A stretch of DNA of 33,729 bases, taken from assembly GCA_025769875.1 (NCBI GenBank), contig JAGFNK010000561.1:1-33729 (forward strand), given 5' to 3'. Made by a program: the position numbers and the translations under genes. This document shows, piece after piece, positions 1 through 8,900 of the stretch. Every line of letters starts with the position of its first letter. Position 1 is the first letter of the stretch. Under the pieces are notes generated by a model. That model worked only from the letters and a program-made list of their open reading frames with translations. It did not search any database and was not told the origin of the DNA. Origin of the DNA: Russula earlei (Eukaryota > Basidiomycota > Agaricomycetes > Russulales > Russulaceae).

Positions 1-900
1 AAGTCTAGGGACGAACTGACAAAGGGGTAGATCACAACATGATGGGCACTCCTTCTCAGCAATTTTGACTTCACTATCACCCACCACCCAGGAACTACAA
101 ACAAAGCAGATGGTCTGTCCAGGCGGCCAGACTTTAAAGAGGGGATACAAAACGAAAATGATAGAAAGGTACTCCTGGACAATAAATATTTTAAAATCAG
201 AGCAACATGCACCTCTGCTACAGAACCAATTGGTGACCAAGACCTTTGACAACAACTACGATCTAGCAAAGACTATGACCCAGAAGTGTCTAACGCATTA
301 GCAATCATTATAAAGAATGGACCAAGATGGTTGTCCAAAGGCCTACAGGACTGGAACCTCAAAGATGGACTAATATTATTCAAAGGAAAAGTCTACATCC
401 CAAACAATGACACCATACAAAAGAAATTTTTGAAACTACACCATGACTCTCTCACCGTGGGACATCCTGGTCAATGGAAAACTTATGAACTAATTAGTTG
501 AAACTATTGGTGGCCAGGAATGCTAACCTATGTCAAAAGTTATGTAGAAGGTTGTGCAATTTGCCAAAGCACAAAGAACTGTCCAAAGACAGAAACACCC
601 CTCGTACCAATTACACTGGCTGGAAAAGTATGGAAAAGCATTACCATGGACTTTATCACAGACCTACCAATTTCACAAACCTTTGACAGCCTCCTAGTCA
701 TAGTAGATCAGTTCAGCAAAGCAATAATCATTACCCCTTGCCACAAGACAATCACAGCAGAAGAAACAGCAACACTAATCATAAATAATGTCTGGAGAAG
801 AATAGGCCTTCCAACTCAAATAATATCAGACAGAGGCCCTCAATTTGCAGCAAAAGTTACTCAAGAACTATGGAAGAAATTAAATGCCAAAGTATTGTTG
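1..900 (+). pseudogene. Ty3/gypsy pol fragment: RNase H end, integrase zinc finger and first half of integrase core (gypsy A)
   Basis: This is the oldest layer of the left half. The translated pieces show an RNase H tail (motif FDFTITHHPGTTNKADGLSRR near 66-165), an integrase H2C2 zinc finger (LHHDSLTVGHPG near 440-475; C-x2-C in EGCAICQ near 550-570) and the start of the DDE core (TMDFITDLP near 645-670, IISDRGPQF near 825-850). The protein is spread over several frames, and a TAG stops it just before the NYWWPGM segment, so it is not functional. The core ends abruptly at about 897 and resumes at 11180 with SMAYHPQTDG, so 10.3 kb was inserted into it. The catalytic glutamate lies in that later segment. 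The assignment to Ty3/gypsy is firm; the family within it is not determined. Confidence 0.9.
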
Positions 901-1526
901 TGTTACAGTGTCGTGGCTGTTGGTGTTGTGATCTACCCCTCCTTTGGTTTGTCCCTAAACTACTCCTTATTGTTCTTTACTTTCACCCCCATCCCCTTAG
1001 TTACAGTTTCATCCCTTGATGTTGATGGCCCCTATTGTTTCACCCATTGTGTTTCATCTATTGTGTTATCTATTGTTAAGTCTCTTTTGCTATTGGCTCA
1101 CTTTTATCTATTGTTCCGCATATAGTACTGTACAGCCTCACTACATACAGTATTTAAGTGCCTGTAGAAGCTGGGGAAATGTCCCAAGCTTAGCTTTGTC
1201 CCATTTCCTGTTGCATCCCTTTGCCCTGTACTGTCTCTCAATCACAACTTGTGTTGTGCTGGCTTATACTCTGCTTGACTTGAGCTCGTCACAAGGAGCC
1301 TTCGTGTTCCTCTTCCTCCTCTGCTTCTCCCTCATCATCCTCCTCTTCTGTGAAACCAGGAGATCAACTCTGTCTGCAGATTAGGTCATCCTTGACTTAG
1401 TCTTGAGATGCTAAACCTCTGAACTGGTCTCCTTGAGCCAGCCCCACTGAACCTTTGAACCAAGTCACAGGGACTTGGCCCCACTGAACCTTGAGCTAAC
1501 GCTCTTACAGCCGTGACGCCGTAACA
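901..1526 (+). repeat. Solo LTR (family D), inverted relative to the neighbouring gypsy 1 LTR
   Basis: The 626-bp sequence starts TGTTAC and ends GTAACA. Its ends form a roughly 20-bp inverted repeat, TGTTACAGTGTCGTGGCTGT against the reverse complement of the 3' end, differing only by transitions. The 4-bp sequence GTTG precedes it (897-900) and follows it (1527-1530), which fits a target duplication. Its interior is homologous, in inverted orientation, to the gypsy 1 LTR at 1529-2102. It differs mainly by about 25 extra bases at each end. It holds no coding sequence; the ORFs in it are chance. Confidence 0.85.
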
Positions 1527-1528
1527 GT

Positions 1529-2102
1529 TGGAGAATTAGCTCAGAGTTCAGTGGGGCCAAGTCCCTGTGACTTGGCTCAAGGGTTCAGTGGGGGCCAGCT
1601 CAAAGAGGCTGGATCAAAGGTTTAGCATCTCAAGATTGAGTCAGACAATGACTCAGTCTGCAGACAGAGTTGATCTTCTGGTTTCACAGAAGAGGAGGAC
1701 AATGAGAGAGAAGCAGAGGAGGAAGAGGAACACAAAGGTTCCTTGTGATGAACTCAAGTCAAGCAGAGTGTAAGCCAGCACAAGCAAGTTGTGATTGAGA
1801 GAGGATATAGGGCAAGGGATGCAACAGGAAATGGGACAAAGCTAAGCTTGGGACATTCCCCAGCTTTTACAGGCGCTTAAATACTGTATGTAGCAAGGCT
1901 GTACAGTACTATATGTGGAACAATAGATAAAAGGTGAGCCAATAGCAAAAGGAGATCAATGACAGGTGAAACACAAGGAGGTAAAGTGACAGCTGTCAGT
2001 CAATATCAAGGGATGAAACGGTAACCAGAGGGACAAGGGTGACAGAAGAGAACAATAACAGACAAGGTTAGTGACAAACCAACAAGGGGGTAAATCATGA
2101 CA
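1529..2102 (-). repeat. 3' LTR of gypsy 1
   Basis: The 574-bp repeat reads TGTCATGATTTACC at its 5' end and GCTAATTCTCCA at its 3' end on the minus strand. It is nearly identical to 10606-11179 and in the same orientation. On the minus strand a TATTTAAG sequence lies in the middle and may serve as a TATA box. Its left edge carries the GTTG shared with the solo LTR at 901-1526. Confidence 0.92.
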
Positions 2103-2115
2103 TCATGCCCCCCTC
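2103..2115 (-). other. Polypurine tract of gypsy 1
   Basis: Read on the minus strand, GAGGGGGGCATGA lies directly before the TGTCATG start of the 3' LTR. This is the usual place for the plus-strand primer of an LTR retrotransposon. Gypsy 2 has a very similar tract, AAGGGGGGTGA, at the same position. Confidence 0.75.
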
Positions 2116-2132
2116 ATGCTTAGTTCTCCAAA

Positions 2133-3553
2133 CTAATCGGTCTTGGGGCCCAACTCATGGAGCTCATCGCCTTCAACTTCTAACCATGTGCTCTGAGACC
2201 CTGTTGCTCTGGGGCAGAAACCTCTGTAACTCTGGTGAGTCCTCCTGAGGATGCAGTCTGTCTGTCCACTACAGTTGGTGTGAGGTTTGTTACAGTCCTT
2301 GTTCCAGTGACCCCTAGTGTTGCAATGTTTGCAGACATGTTGTCATTTCTGGAGCTGATGCTGTTGTGCCTTGGTCATGCATGCAGGTGTGAGGGGGGTG
2401 TTAGGGATGCTAGTGTCATCAGAAAACATTTGTGGGAAGTGGGAGGGTGAACCCATGGGGGCATCATTTTGGGACTGGTCAATGACATGAGGGAGATATT
2501 TGAGAGGGGGGGACAGAGAGAGAGGAGGACAAGTGGGTAATGGAGGGGAGGAGGGAGTGGGTGGTTCTTTTGATTTTTTGATTTTATCATAGCTCCCTGC
2601 CAGTGAGTAATACGGCCCCATGCTATGGGTGAGACCCCTGTCAGTCATCATGTTGTTGAGTTGATGACAAACTTGAACAGAGGTGTTATTGGCCTGAAGG
2701 TGGCTGTGGATGGTGGTGGTTTCTTTGGTGTGGGATTGAATCTCATGGAGCTGAACAGCAAGTTGTCCCTGGAGGATGCTCATGGCCCCTTGGATAGCAG
2801 TGTGCTTACCCTCAAGGACTTTTAACTGGAAAGAACCAACGTGGAGGCGGTAAACGTTGGCAAGAGCGCCAGGGTCATGGAGGTTTTCGAGGGCCTGAGT
2901 GACATTGAAATGAAAAGGGTGGTCCTCAATTAAGAGGCAGAGGTCAGAGGCAGTGGTAGAAGGATGGGGGGCAGAGACAATGGGTTGGGTGACAAGCTTT
3001 TCTCTGTAAGTGGGTTCTCCTTGACCCATAGTTCCTAGAAGCATGGGTTTGTCATTCCACAGAGCAACACATAAGTAAGGTAACAGGTGTTGCCGCCCAT
3101 TAACATTAATATAAAAAGGGGGAGCATGCATGTATGGTTCATAAACAACCAGGGGGGGCCAGGGTGAGTGGGGTCTGCTTCCATTGGGGTAGGCAAGGGG
3201 GTCCCTTTGTGGATTGCAAGTGGGTTAAGAGTAGCTGAGAGGTCTTGTAATTCGGCCTCATCAAGGACAATAAAGGTACATTGGTTGATAATGTGCTGTA
3301 TGACTTTGGGTGAGAGAGGTTCTTGTTTAATGGTGAGGGAAGGGGTGAGAATTGGTAGAGGTGATGAGGTGGGAGTGGGGGACAATATGGGAGTGTTGTA
3401 GGTAGAAGTAGCATGTTCATGATGCCAAGCTGACCACTTGGAGGGAGTGGGGGTATTTAAGGGGACTGACCATACTATGTGGTTCCATCTTAAATCCATA
3501 AGTACTGCTCTTCGTATGGAAAGATGAAACTCTGAGAAACAAGGGTCCATCAT
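2133..3553 (-). pseudogene. Post-pol ORF of gypsy 1 (ORF3) with C-terminal zinc knuckle and Cys/His extension
   Basis: The ORF lies between the chromodomain end of pol and the polypurine tract, where an env-like gene would sit. Its ATG at 3553 overlaps the pol TGA as ATGA. About 470 codons can be followed through one frameshift in a C-run near 3150 and one TGA at 2343-2345. The N-terminal part is Pro/Ser/Thr-rich. The middle (about 2600-2870) is polar and may be helical (LQGQLAVQLHEIQSHT). A proline-rich stretch follows. After the TGA comes C-x2-C-x4-H-x4-C (CKHCNTRGHWNKDC) and then H-x2-C-x5-C-x12-C. I see no signal peptide or convincing membrane segment, so it is unlikely to be an envelope protein. 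Nucleic-acid binding is inferred from the zinc knuckle. The function is unknown. Confidence 0.72.
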
Positions 3554-5081
3554 GAGTAATTGAAAACTGCAGAAATTGCCAGGGGAAAGAATTCTGGAAA
3601 AAGTTGTTCCCTGGCAGTTAGATCAAAAATGGTGTGTCTGTGGGCAGGGATAGTGGGATCATTAACAGAATAGGAAGGGGGATTACATGAATTGATTTGG
3701 GGAAGTAAGGTGCATTGTTGTATCATAAGTCCCTGGAATTGACGTCCCAAGTCATCCAGGCTTTCATCTGAGTGATGGGACTCTGTGGGGTCTGAGTTAG
3801 TAGTGGACATGGTTTGGAGTTTTGTGGGTTGTTGCAGGTGAAAGGTGGTTATGGCATCCTGGGCATTTTTAAGGCTTGAGAGGGGTTCCCATGTATCTTC
3901 TGCTGCAGAGTACCCCTTCCATCGGACCCTATATTGGAGTTGATTTCTATGGACATGTTGGGCGGTGATTTTTTCAACTTCATATTCTCCCAAAAGGAGA
4001 TCTGGTGGTGGTTCTGTAAAATTTGGTCCATGCTTGGCTGTTTCAGTGACTGGGGAGAGAAGGGAAGCATGGAATATATTGTGAATATGCCACTGGGGGG
4101 TAAGTGGAGTTGATAGATGACATGGGAAATTTTCTTAGTGATGGTAAAGGGACTGAACCATTTTGGTTGGAACTTCTGAAACTGATGGGGGGTTTTTAGG
4201 TTAGTGCCCTCTAGCCAGACCTTCTGTCCTTCTTCAAAACCCTTGAACTTAGTTTCTTTTACCCAGCTGTCTTGTGCCTTTCTCATTGTTTCTTGGGCTG
4301 ATTCCCGCATGTCTTTCAAGGCTTGGAGCCATTCCTGGATCCCTGGGAACTTGGATTTTAGTTGAGTGCCCAATCCCTGGGGGTTAAAGCCAATGAGTAA
4401 TTCGTAGGGAGTCCATCTGGTGGTTGTGGATTTGTGGGCATTGAAGTGATATTGAGCTATAGGGAGCCAGTGTACCCATTCTTCTTGTTTTTCCCCGATG
4501 TATGCACGGAGGTACATTTCCAGAGTTTGATTAGTCCTTTCAGATTGACCATTGGTTTGGGGGGTGGTAGGCGGTACTTAAGTTTTGATTAATTCCTAGG
4601 ATCCGAGAGACTTCCTTGAACAAGTTGGAAGTGAAGCGGGAATCTTGATCAGAGATGACCTTGGAGGGGACTCTGGTCCAAGGGAAGGCATGTCGTAGGA
4701 ATAATTTGGCCATTTCTAGGGTCCCCATGTCTTTTCGGCAAGGTATGAATATTGCCGCTTTGGTGGAGTCATGATTGGTGATGGTCATGATGGTGTTGTT
4801 CCCTTCTGATAGGGGGAGGTTGAGAATCCAATCAATGGCTATGGTTTGAAATGGTTTCTGAAATTCAGGGGGAATTGGATGAATTGGGAGGATGAGTGGG
4901 GTGTGTGGAAGATTTGTTGGCCTGACAGGTGGCACAACCCTGAATGTAGTTTTGGATGAAGTAGCCCATTTTGGGCCACCAGAAAGATTCTTGGATCAAG
5001 TACAGGGTCTGGGCGTTTCCAGTGTGCCCACCAAGAATGCTGTCATGGTAAGTATTGTTGAAGCAGATGGGTGCAGGTTAT
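3550..5081 (-). pseudogene. Gypsy 1 integrase and chromodomain
   Basis: On the minus strand this begins with the integrase zinc finger (TYHDSILGGHTG, then QGCATCQ near 4930-5060). The core follows: AIDWILNLPL, VISDQDSRF and STAYHPPNQW near 4545-4850. The C-terminal domain includes GQKVWLEGTNLKT and LLIGFNPQGLG. The chromodomain (EYEVEKITAQHV, QLQYRVRWKGY, DTWEPLSSL) lies near 3870-3990. At least two frameshifts and a TGA after STAYHPPNQWSI break it. A tail of about 100 residues after the chromodomain ends at TGA 3550-3552, which overlaps the ATG of the following ORF. Chromodomains in this position usually direct integration to modified chromatin, which would fit the nested landscape. Confidence 0.88.
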
Positions 5082-5492
5082 GATAACAGCGATAAGATCC
5101 TTAAGATCTATCAAAAGATATTTCAGTATTGTGTAAGACAAGACTATAATTCAGTAATACCTATCAAAAGATATCTACAACGTGTGATTAGATGCGAGAG
5201 ATAAGATAGGAAACAGTAAGTACTCACTTCAGTATTGTGTAAGACAAGACTGAAGTGATCTATCGAAATATGATGCTCTTAAGTACTCCAGAGCATCTCT
5301 AAGTACACTGAAAGTAGCTACCATCAATAAGAAACAAATATCATACAAGGATCAGTTGTTAGTAGCTACCGATTGTCATCAATTAACTTATCATTGTAAG
5401 TAATGCAGATCTCAGCATATGAGCTGAGCCGGTGATGCCCGGTCCGTGTAACTGATGCATCAACGCGTCTGAGCTGTGATTACATCACAACG
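5082..5492 (-). repeat. Unidentified hairpin-bearing repeat, copy C1
   Basis: This ~410-bp insert separates the RNase H-integrase linker from the integrase zinc finger of gypsy 1. It aligns by eye, in inverted orientation, with 9944-10385. Shared stretches include GCATCACCGGCTCAGCTCATA and GACAATCGGTAGCTACT. The 24-mer at 5122-5145 recurs exactly at 5228-5251. The second occurrence sits in a 9-bp perfect stem, CACTTCAGT at 5225-5233 with ACTGAAGTG at 5249-5257. CTATCAAAAGATAT also occurs twice. No ORF is supported. It could be a solo LTR or a small non-autonomous element; no clear target duplication was found. Confidence 0.7.
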
Positions 5493-7393
5493 TCCCAGGG
5501 TAGTGGTAACATACCAAATCACCCAAATCAATGATAATCTCAACAAGTATGTAGAATCTTTTGTAAAAGGGGTTCCTGATATAGTACAACCAATCTTCTG
5601 TCTTTGAGCAATGCGCCGTCTTCTTCCTGGAGATTGTGTTTGATCTTCCACATTAGTTAGTAGGTCTGCCTGTTGGTTCTTTTGTTTGGTTAGGACCTGA
5701 GCATAGAGATCCTCAGTATGAAGTGTGTGGATGAAGAGTTTATCAGGAAGTGCCATGATGTTCTGATTATCTCCTGATCCATCATTATGGTCTGGTCATC
5801 ATGATAGGGTGTCTGCCCTGTTAGAGGTTCCTGGCTTGTGATGGATTTCGAAGTGGTAGTCTGCAAGTGTGGAGATGTATCCTGCGATTCTTTGATTGAT
5901 CTTGTGGGGAAGTCGGTAGTGAGCGAGGTTGGCATGATCCGTGAAAATTTTGATAGGATGTTTGGTTCCCACCAACAAGTATTGCCAGTGTTGAAGTGAG
6001 AGGATTAGGACCAAAAACTCCCTATCCCAGACTGGGTAATTCCTCTCTGCTTCATTGAATGCATGTGACATGTTGCCAATCATTTTTCATTTTCCTCTTG
6101 GATCCTTTTGGAATAGGATTGCTCCAGTGGCAAACTGTGAGGCATCACTTTCCAATTTGTATGGAAGATCAGGATTGGCTGTGTAAAGTTTGGGGTCATT
6201 GCAAACTGCGGATATCAGAGTTTCCAGGGCAGTGGTTGCTTCTGGGGTCCAAAAGAAGGGGGTTCCTTTTCTGATTGTGGAGAAGATGGGATGAGCTATT
6301 TTCACAAAGTCTTGGATGAATGGTCATTGATAGTTGAGGGTGCCCATGATTTGTTGTACCTATTTCAGATCATTTGGGGGTCTTGGCCAGTTTTTGAGGC
6401 CGTCCATTTTGACTGGGTCAACCTTGAGGGTCCCTTGGTTGATTTGGAAGCCCAAGAAATCAATTTCATGTTGTTTGAAGGCACATTTTGATGCCTTTAA
6501 AAAGTAGGAGTCCCTTTCAAGTAGGTTAAGGAACTCATGTGTGATCTGTCAATGAAGGTATTCTTCCCCAAGTCCTGTGGCTATTGCCACATTGTCTAAG
6601 TGATTGCAGGTGTTTTCATGGTACTTGAGGAGCCAGGGTCGGAGGGTGTGGTTCATTGCTCATTGAAAAGCTGCTGGAACATTGGTAAAGCTGTAGCCCA
6701 TTACCATGGAGATGAATGTGCTGAATTGGGTTTTGGAGGCTCCTTTGTGTCGGTCCTCTGGGTGAATCAGGATATTGTTGTAACCGGCCCTGACATCAAA
6801 TTTACTAAAGGTGGTTTTGCCCCTTAGACAATGTAATTGTTCTTCCATGTTGGGTAAAGCATGATAATCTGGGATGGTGGCATTGTTGAGTTTCCAATAG
6901 TCTACTACCATTCATGGAGCAGTGCCATCCTTTTTTTGGACAAAGAAGATGGGAGATACAAAATCTGAAATGCCATCCTTGATGAAACCTTTGGCCAGGT
7001 CTTCTTGTATTTGCCTTGATAGTTCCTGTTTTTCATTCTGGGGGAGGGTGTAGTTTGACAATCAAGAAATTTGGGGGTGTTGGGTTTCAAAGTGATTCTG
7101 AAGTCAAGTTCTCCTCGACTGGGTGGGAGTCACTTGGCTGCTTCTTCTGAGAAGACTTTCTGGTGTTGTGAATATTCTAGGGGAATGATGGCTGTCCTTA
7201 TCTGCGCAATTTGGATTTTTGGTAGGTTGGTTGGGGACACAGGGGTGAGAAGGACCCCTAGGTGGTTTCTAAGATGACCAGTACTCCAATTGACAAGGGG
7301 GTTTAACACTTTTAGGAAGGGGTAGCCCAGGATCATTCTATCTTCTCCTAGATTTGTGACATAAAAGGTGAGAAGTCATGTGGTAGGGCCATG
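5493..7393 (-). pseudogene. Gypsy 1 reverse transcriptase and RNase H
   Basis: On the minus strand the order is a post-protease linker (ILGYPFLKVLNP near 7280-7330), then RT blocks (FDVRAGYNNILIHPEDRHKG near 6770-6830, DFLGFQINQGTLKVDPVKM near 6410-6470), then RNase H (ESDASQFATGAILFQKD near 6100-6150; VWDREFLVLILSLQHWQYLL near 5960-6020; THANLAHY-like FTDHANLAHY near 5920). The position where RT normally has YxDD reads HLDN (near 6575-6600), so a catalytic aspartate is gone. There are several stops and frame changes. A linker of about 100 residues (MALPDKLFIHTLHTEDLYAQ) follows RNase H up to the C1 repeat. Confidence 0.88.
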
Positions 7394-7921
7394 TCATACA
7401 GCCATATGGGTGTAATGAGTTAATGCTCCGCCTTGGTTACTAGTGCCATCTACATTGATGATGGGTCTGGGGGTTCTGAGGGTTCGAAGTGGGATTTGTG
7501 ATTTTCCCACGATGCCCTGGCTAATAAAATTTTCTGTTGCTCTGCTATCTAGGAGTGCCTGGCCAGTCTTCTTATTGGTTGTAATCATAAAGGGAACTTT
7601 CATTGAGTTTTCCTTTTTGTTGACAATGGTATCTATTTGGGCCTTAGTACCAACTGCCATACTTTGGCCTAGAGAAAATACTCTTTGAGGATGAGGGTCC
7701 CAGAGTTTGGCTCTGTCCTTGGCTGGTAATGCCTTCATGCAAGCCACCATGGTGGAGGCTTCTTCCTCCTTAGGTGATTCTGTGGTTGGTTTGGTGGTAC
7801 GGGCCTTAGATGTGGTGGGGACTGAGTTCTTGGGGCACTCCCTGCTGAGGTGGCTCTTCTCCCTGCAATGGAAGCAACGTCCTTCTTTTGCCAGTTGTTT
7901 CCTTTCTTCTTCCATGAGTTT
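7394..7921 (-). pseudogene. Gypsy 1 gag zinc knuckle and aspartic protease
   Basis: A CCHC knuckle (CFHCREKSHLSREC, C-x2-C-x4-H-x4-C, near 7830-7875) closes Gag. The retropepsin follows, with the active-site region ALLDSRATENFIS near 7510-7550. The family motif is D-S/T-G, so glycine has become arginine (GGA to AGA would do it), which should inactivate the enzyme. This frame is offset by one base from the gag core upstream. The shift falls at a five-A run near 7920-7925. It is more likely an indel than a programmed site, because it is not a canonical slippery heptamer. Confidence 0.86.
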
Positions 7922-8900
7922 TTAAAGTTGGATTTGGCAGCATCCACCTGCATCCAATCGGAGTGATGTGGTTTGTGTTCAGGGGTAGAGTGTGTAGTTG
8001 TCTTTCCTTTATGCTTTTCCTTGATGGTGACAAATTGTTGGTGTTGTCTTCTAGCCTCTTCCTTCCATTCTTGAAGAGTGGTGGGCCAGATGTCCCTATT
8101 TAAGATTGCCTGGTAAAGTCCACTTTTGAGCCCATTTTTGAAACTCTCAATGGTGATTATGTCTGTTTCTGGCCATCCAGTTTTGGTCAGGAGTTGTTTG
8201 AAGGTGGAAATGTAGTTGTCGAGAGAGTCCTTCATTTCATGCTTGACAAGAGCTGCTTGGGCATATTCCTTTTCAGCTGTGTTGGTGAACTTGAAGGTGA
8301 AGTCTGTGACAAAGTTGTTCCACAAGATTTCATCATTCCTATTGATGGGGTTCTGGGCTCTGGTTATTTTTTCTCTGAGAGTGGTTACTTGTGAGTTCAC
8401 CCAATCTTCTACTTTCTCCCCTTGAATGTAGGAAAAGGCTAGGATGACCCTTTTTGAGGGATTGATCATGACTGCTTTATTGTTGTTGAGCCCTGAGTAG
8501 AGGTTGAACTCCATAATAAAGTGTTTTGTTTTGTTTCTTTCACCTGTGAAGACTGTGGGCTCTTTGCCGCTAAGGGACCCATTGGTCCTTTGGGCAATCT
8601 GTGGTGCTTGCGCTGCAATTGGAGGTTGTGTGGCAATCTGGGGGGCTGGAGCAGCTTGTGGGACTTGTGCCACCATAGTGGGTTCAGGGGGGTTCTCTGT
8701 TTCAGGGGTTTCAGGGGGTGTCTGTGGTTCTTGGTTTTTGGGAAGTGTCTGAGTTTTGATGTTGTTTTCTGTTTCTGAGGGTTCAGGGGGGTTGCCTTCT
8801 GTGGAAGAGGTTTCTGAGTCTGATGGAGGTTCGTAGAGGGGGTTGTCTCTCCTCCAGTAGCCTAAACTGAGGCTGTTCCTAATGAGTTCAAGGTCCTGAT
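7922..8900 (-). pseudogene. Gypsy 1 gag capsid core
   Basis: The ORF has a Pro/Glu/Thr-rich N-terminal stretch followed by a retrotransposon-gag-like capsid domain (TVFTGERNKTKHFIMEF, KVEDWVNSQVTTL, LDNYISTFKQLLTKTGW, FKNGLKSGLYQAIL). It is a structural protein of the virus-like particle by homology. Its upstream end is cut at 8901 by a solo LTR with target duplication CTGAT, so the apparent start codon inside that LTR is not the true one. More N-terminal gag sequence lies beyond 9865, probably in fragments. Confidence 0.85.

Noticed and set aside
2343..3553. Gypsy 1 post-pol ORF as an envelope gene
   Set aside because: No signal peptide, no clear transmembrane segment and no cleavage site were seen, and its end is a zinc-knuckle module instead.
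7915..7926. Possible programmed -1 frameshift between gag core and zinc knuckle at TTTAAAAAC (minus strand)
   Set aside because: The heptamer does not satisfy the X-XXY-YYZ rule in the zero frame, the element has many other indels, and a slip in a five-A run explains it more simply.
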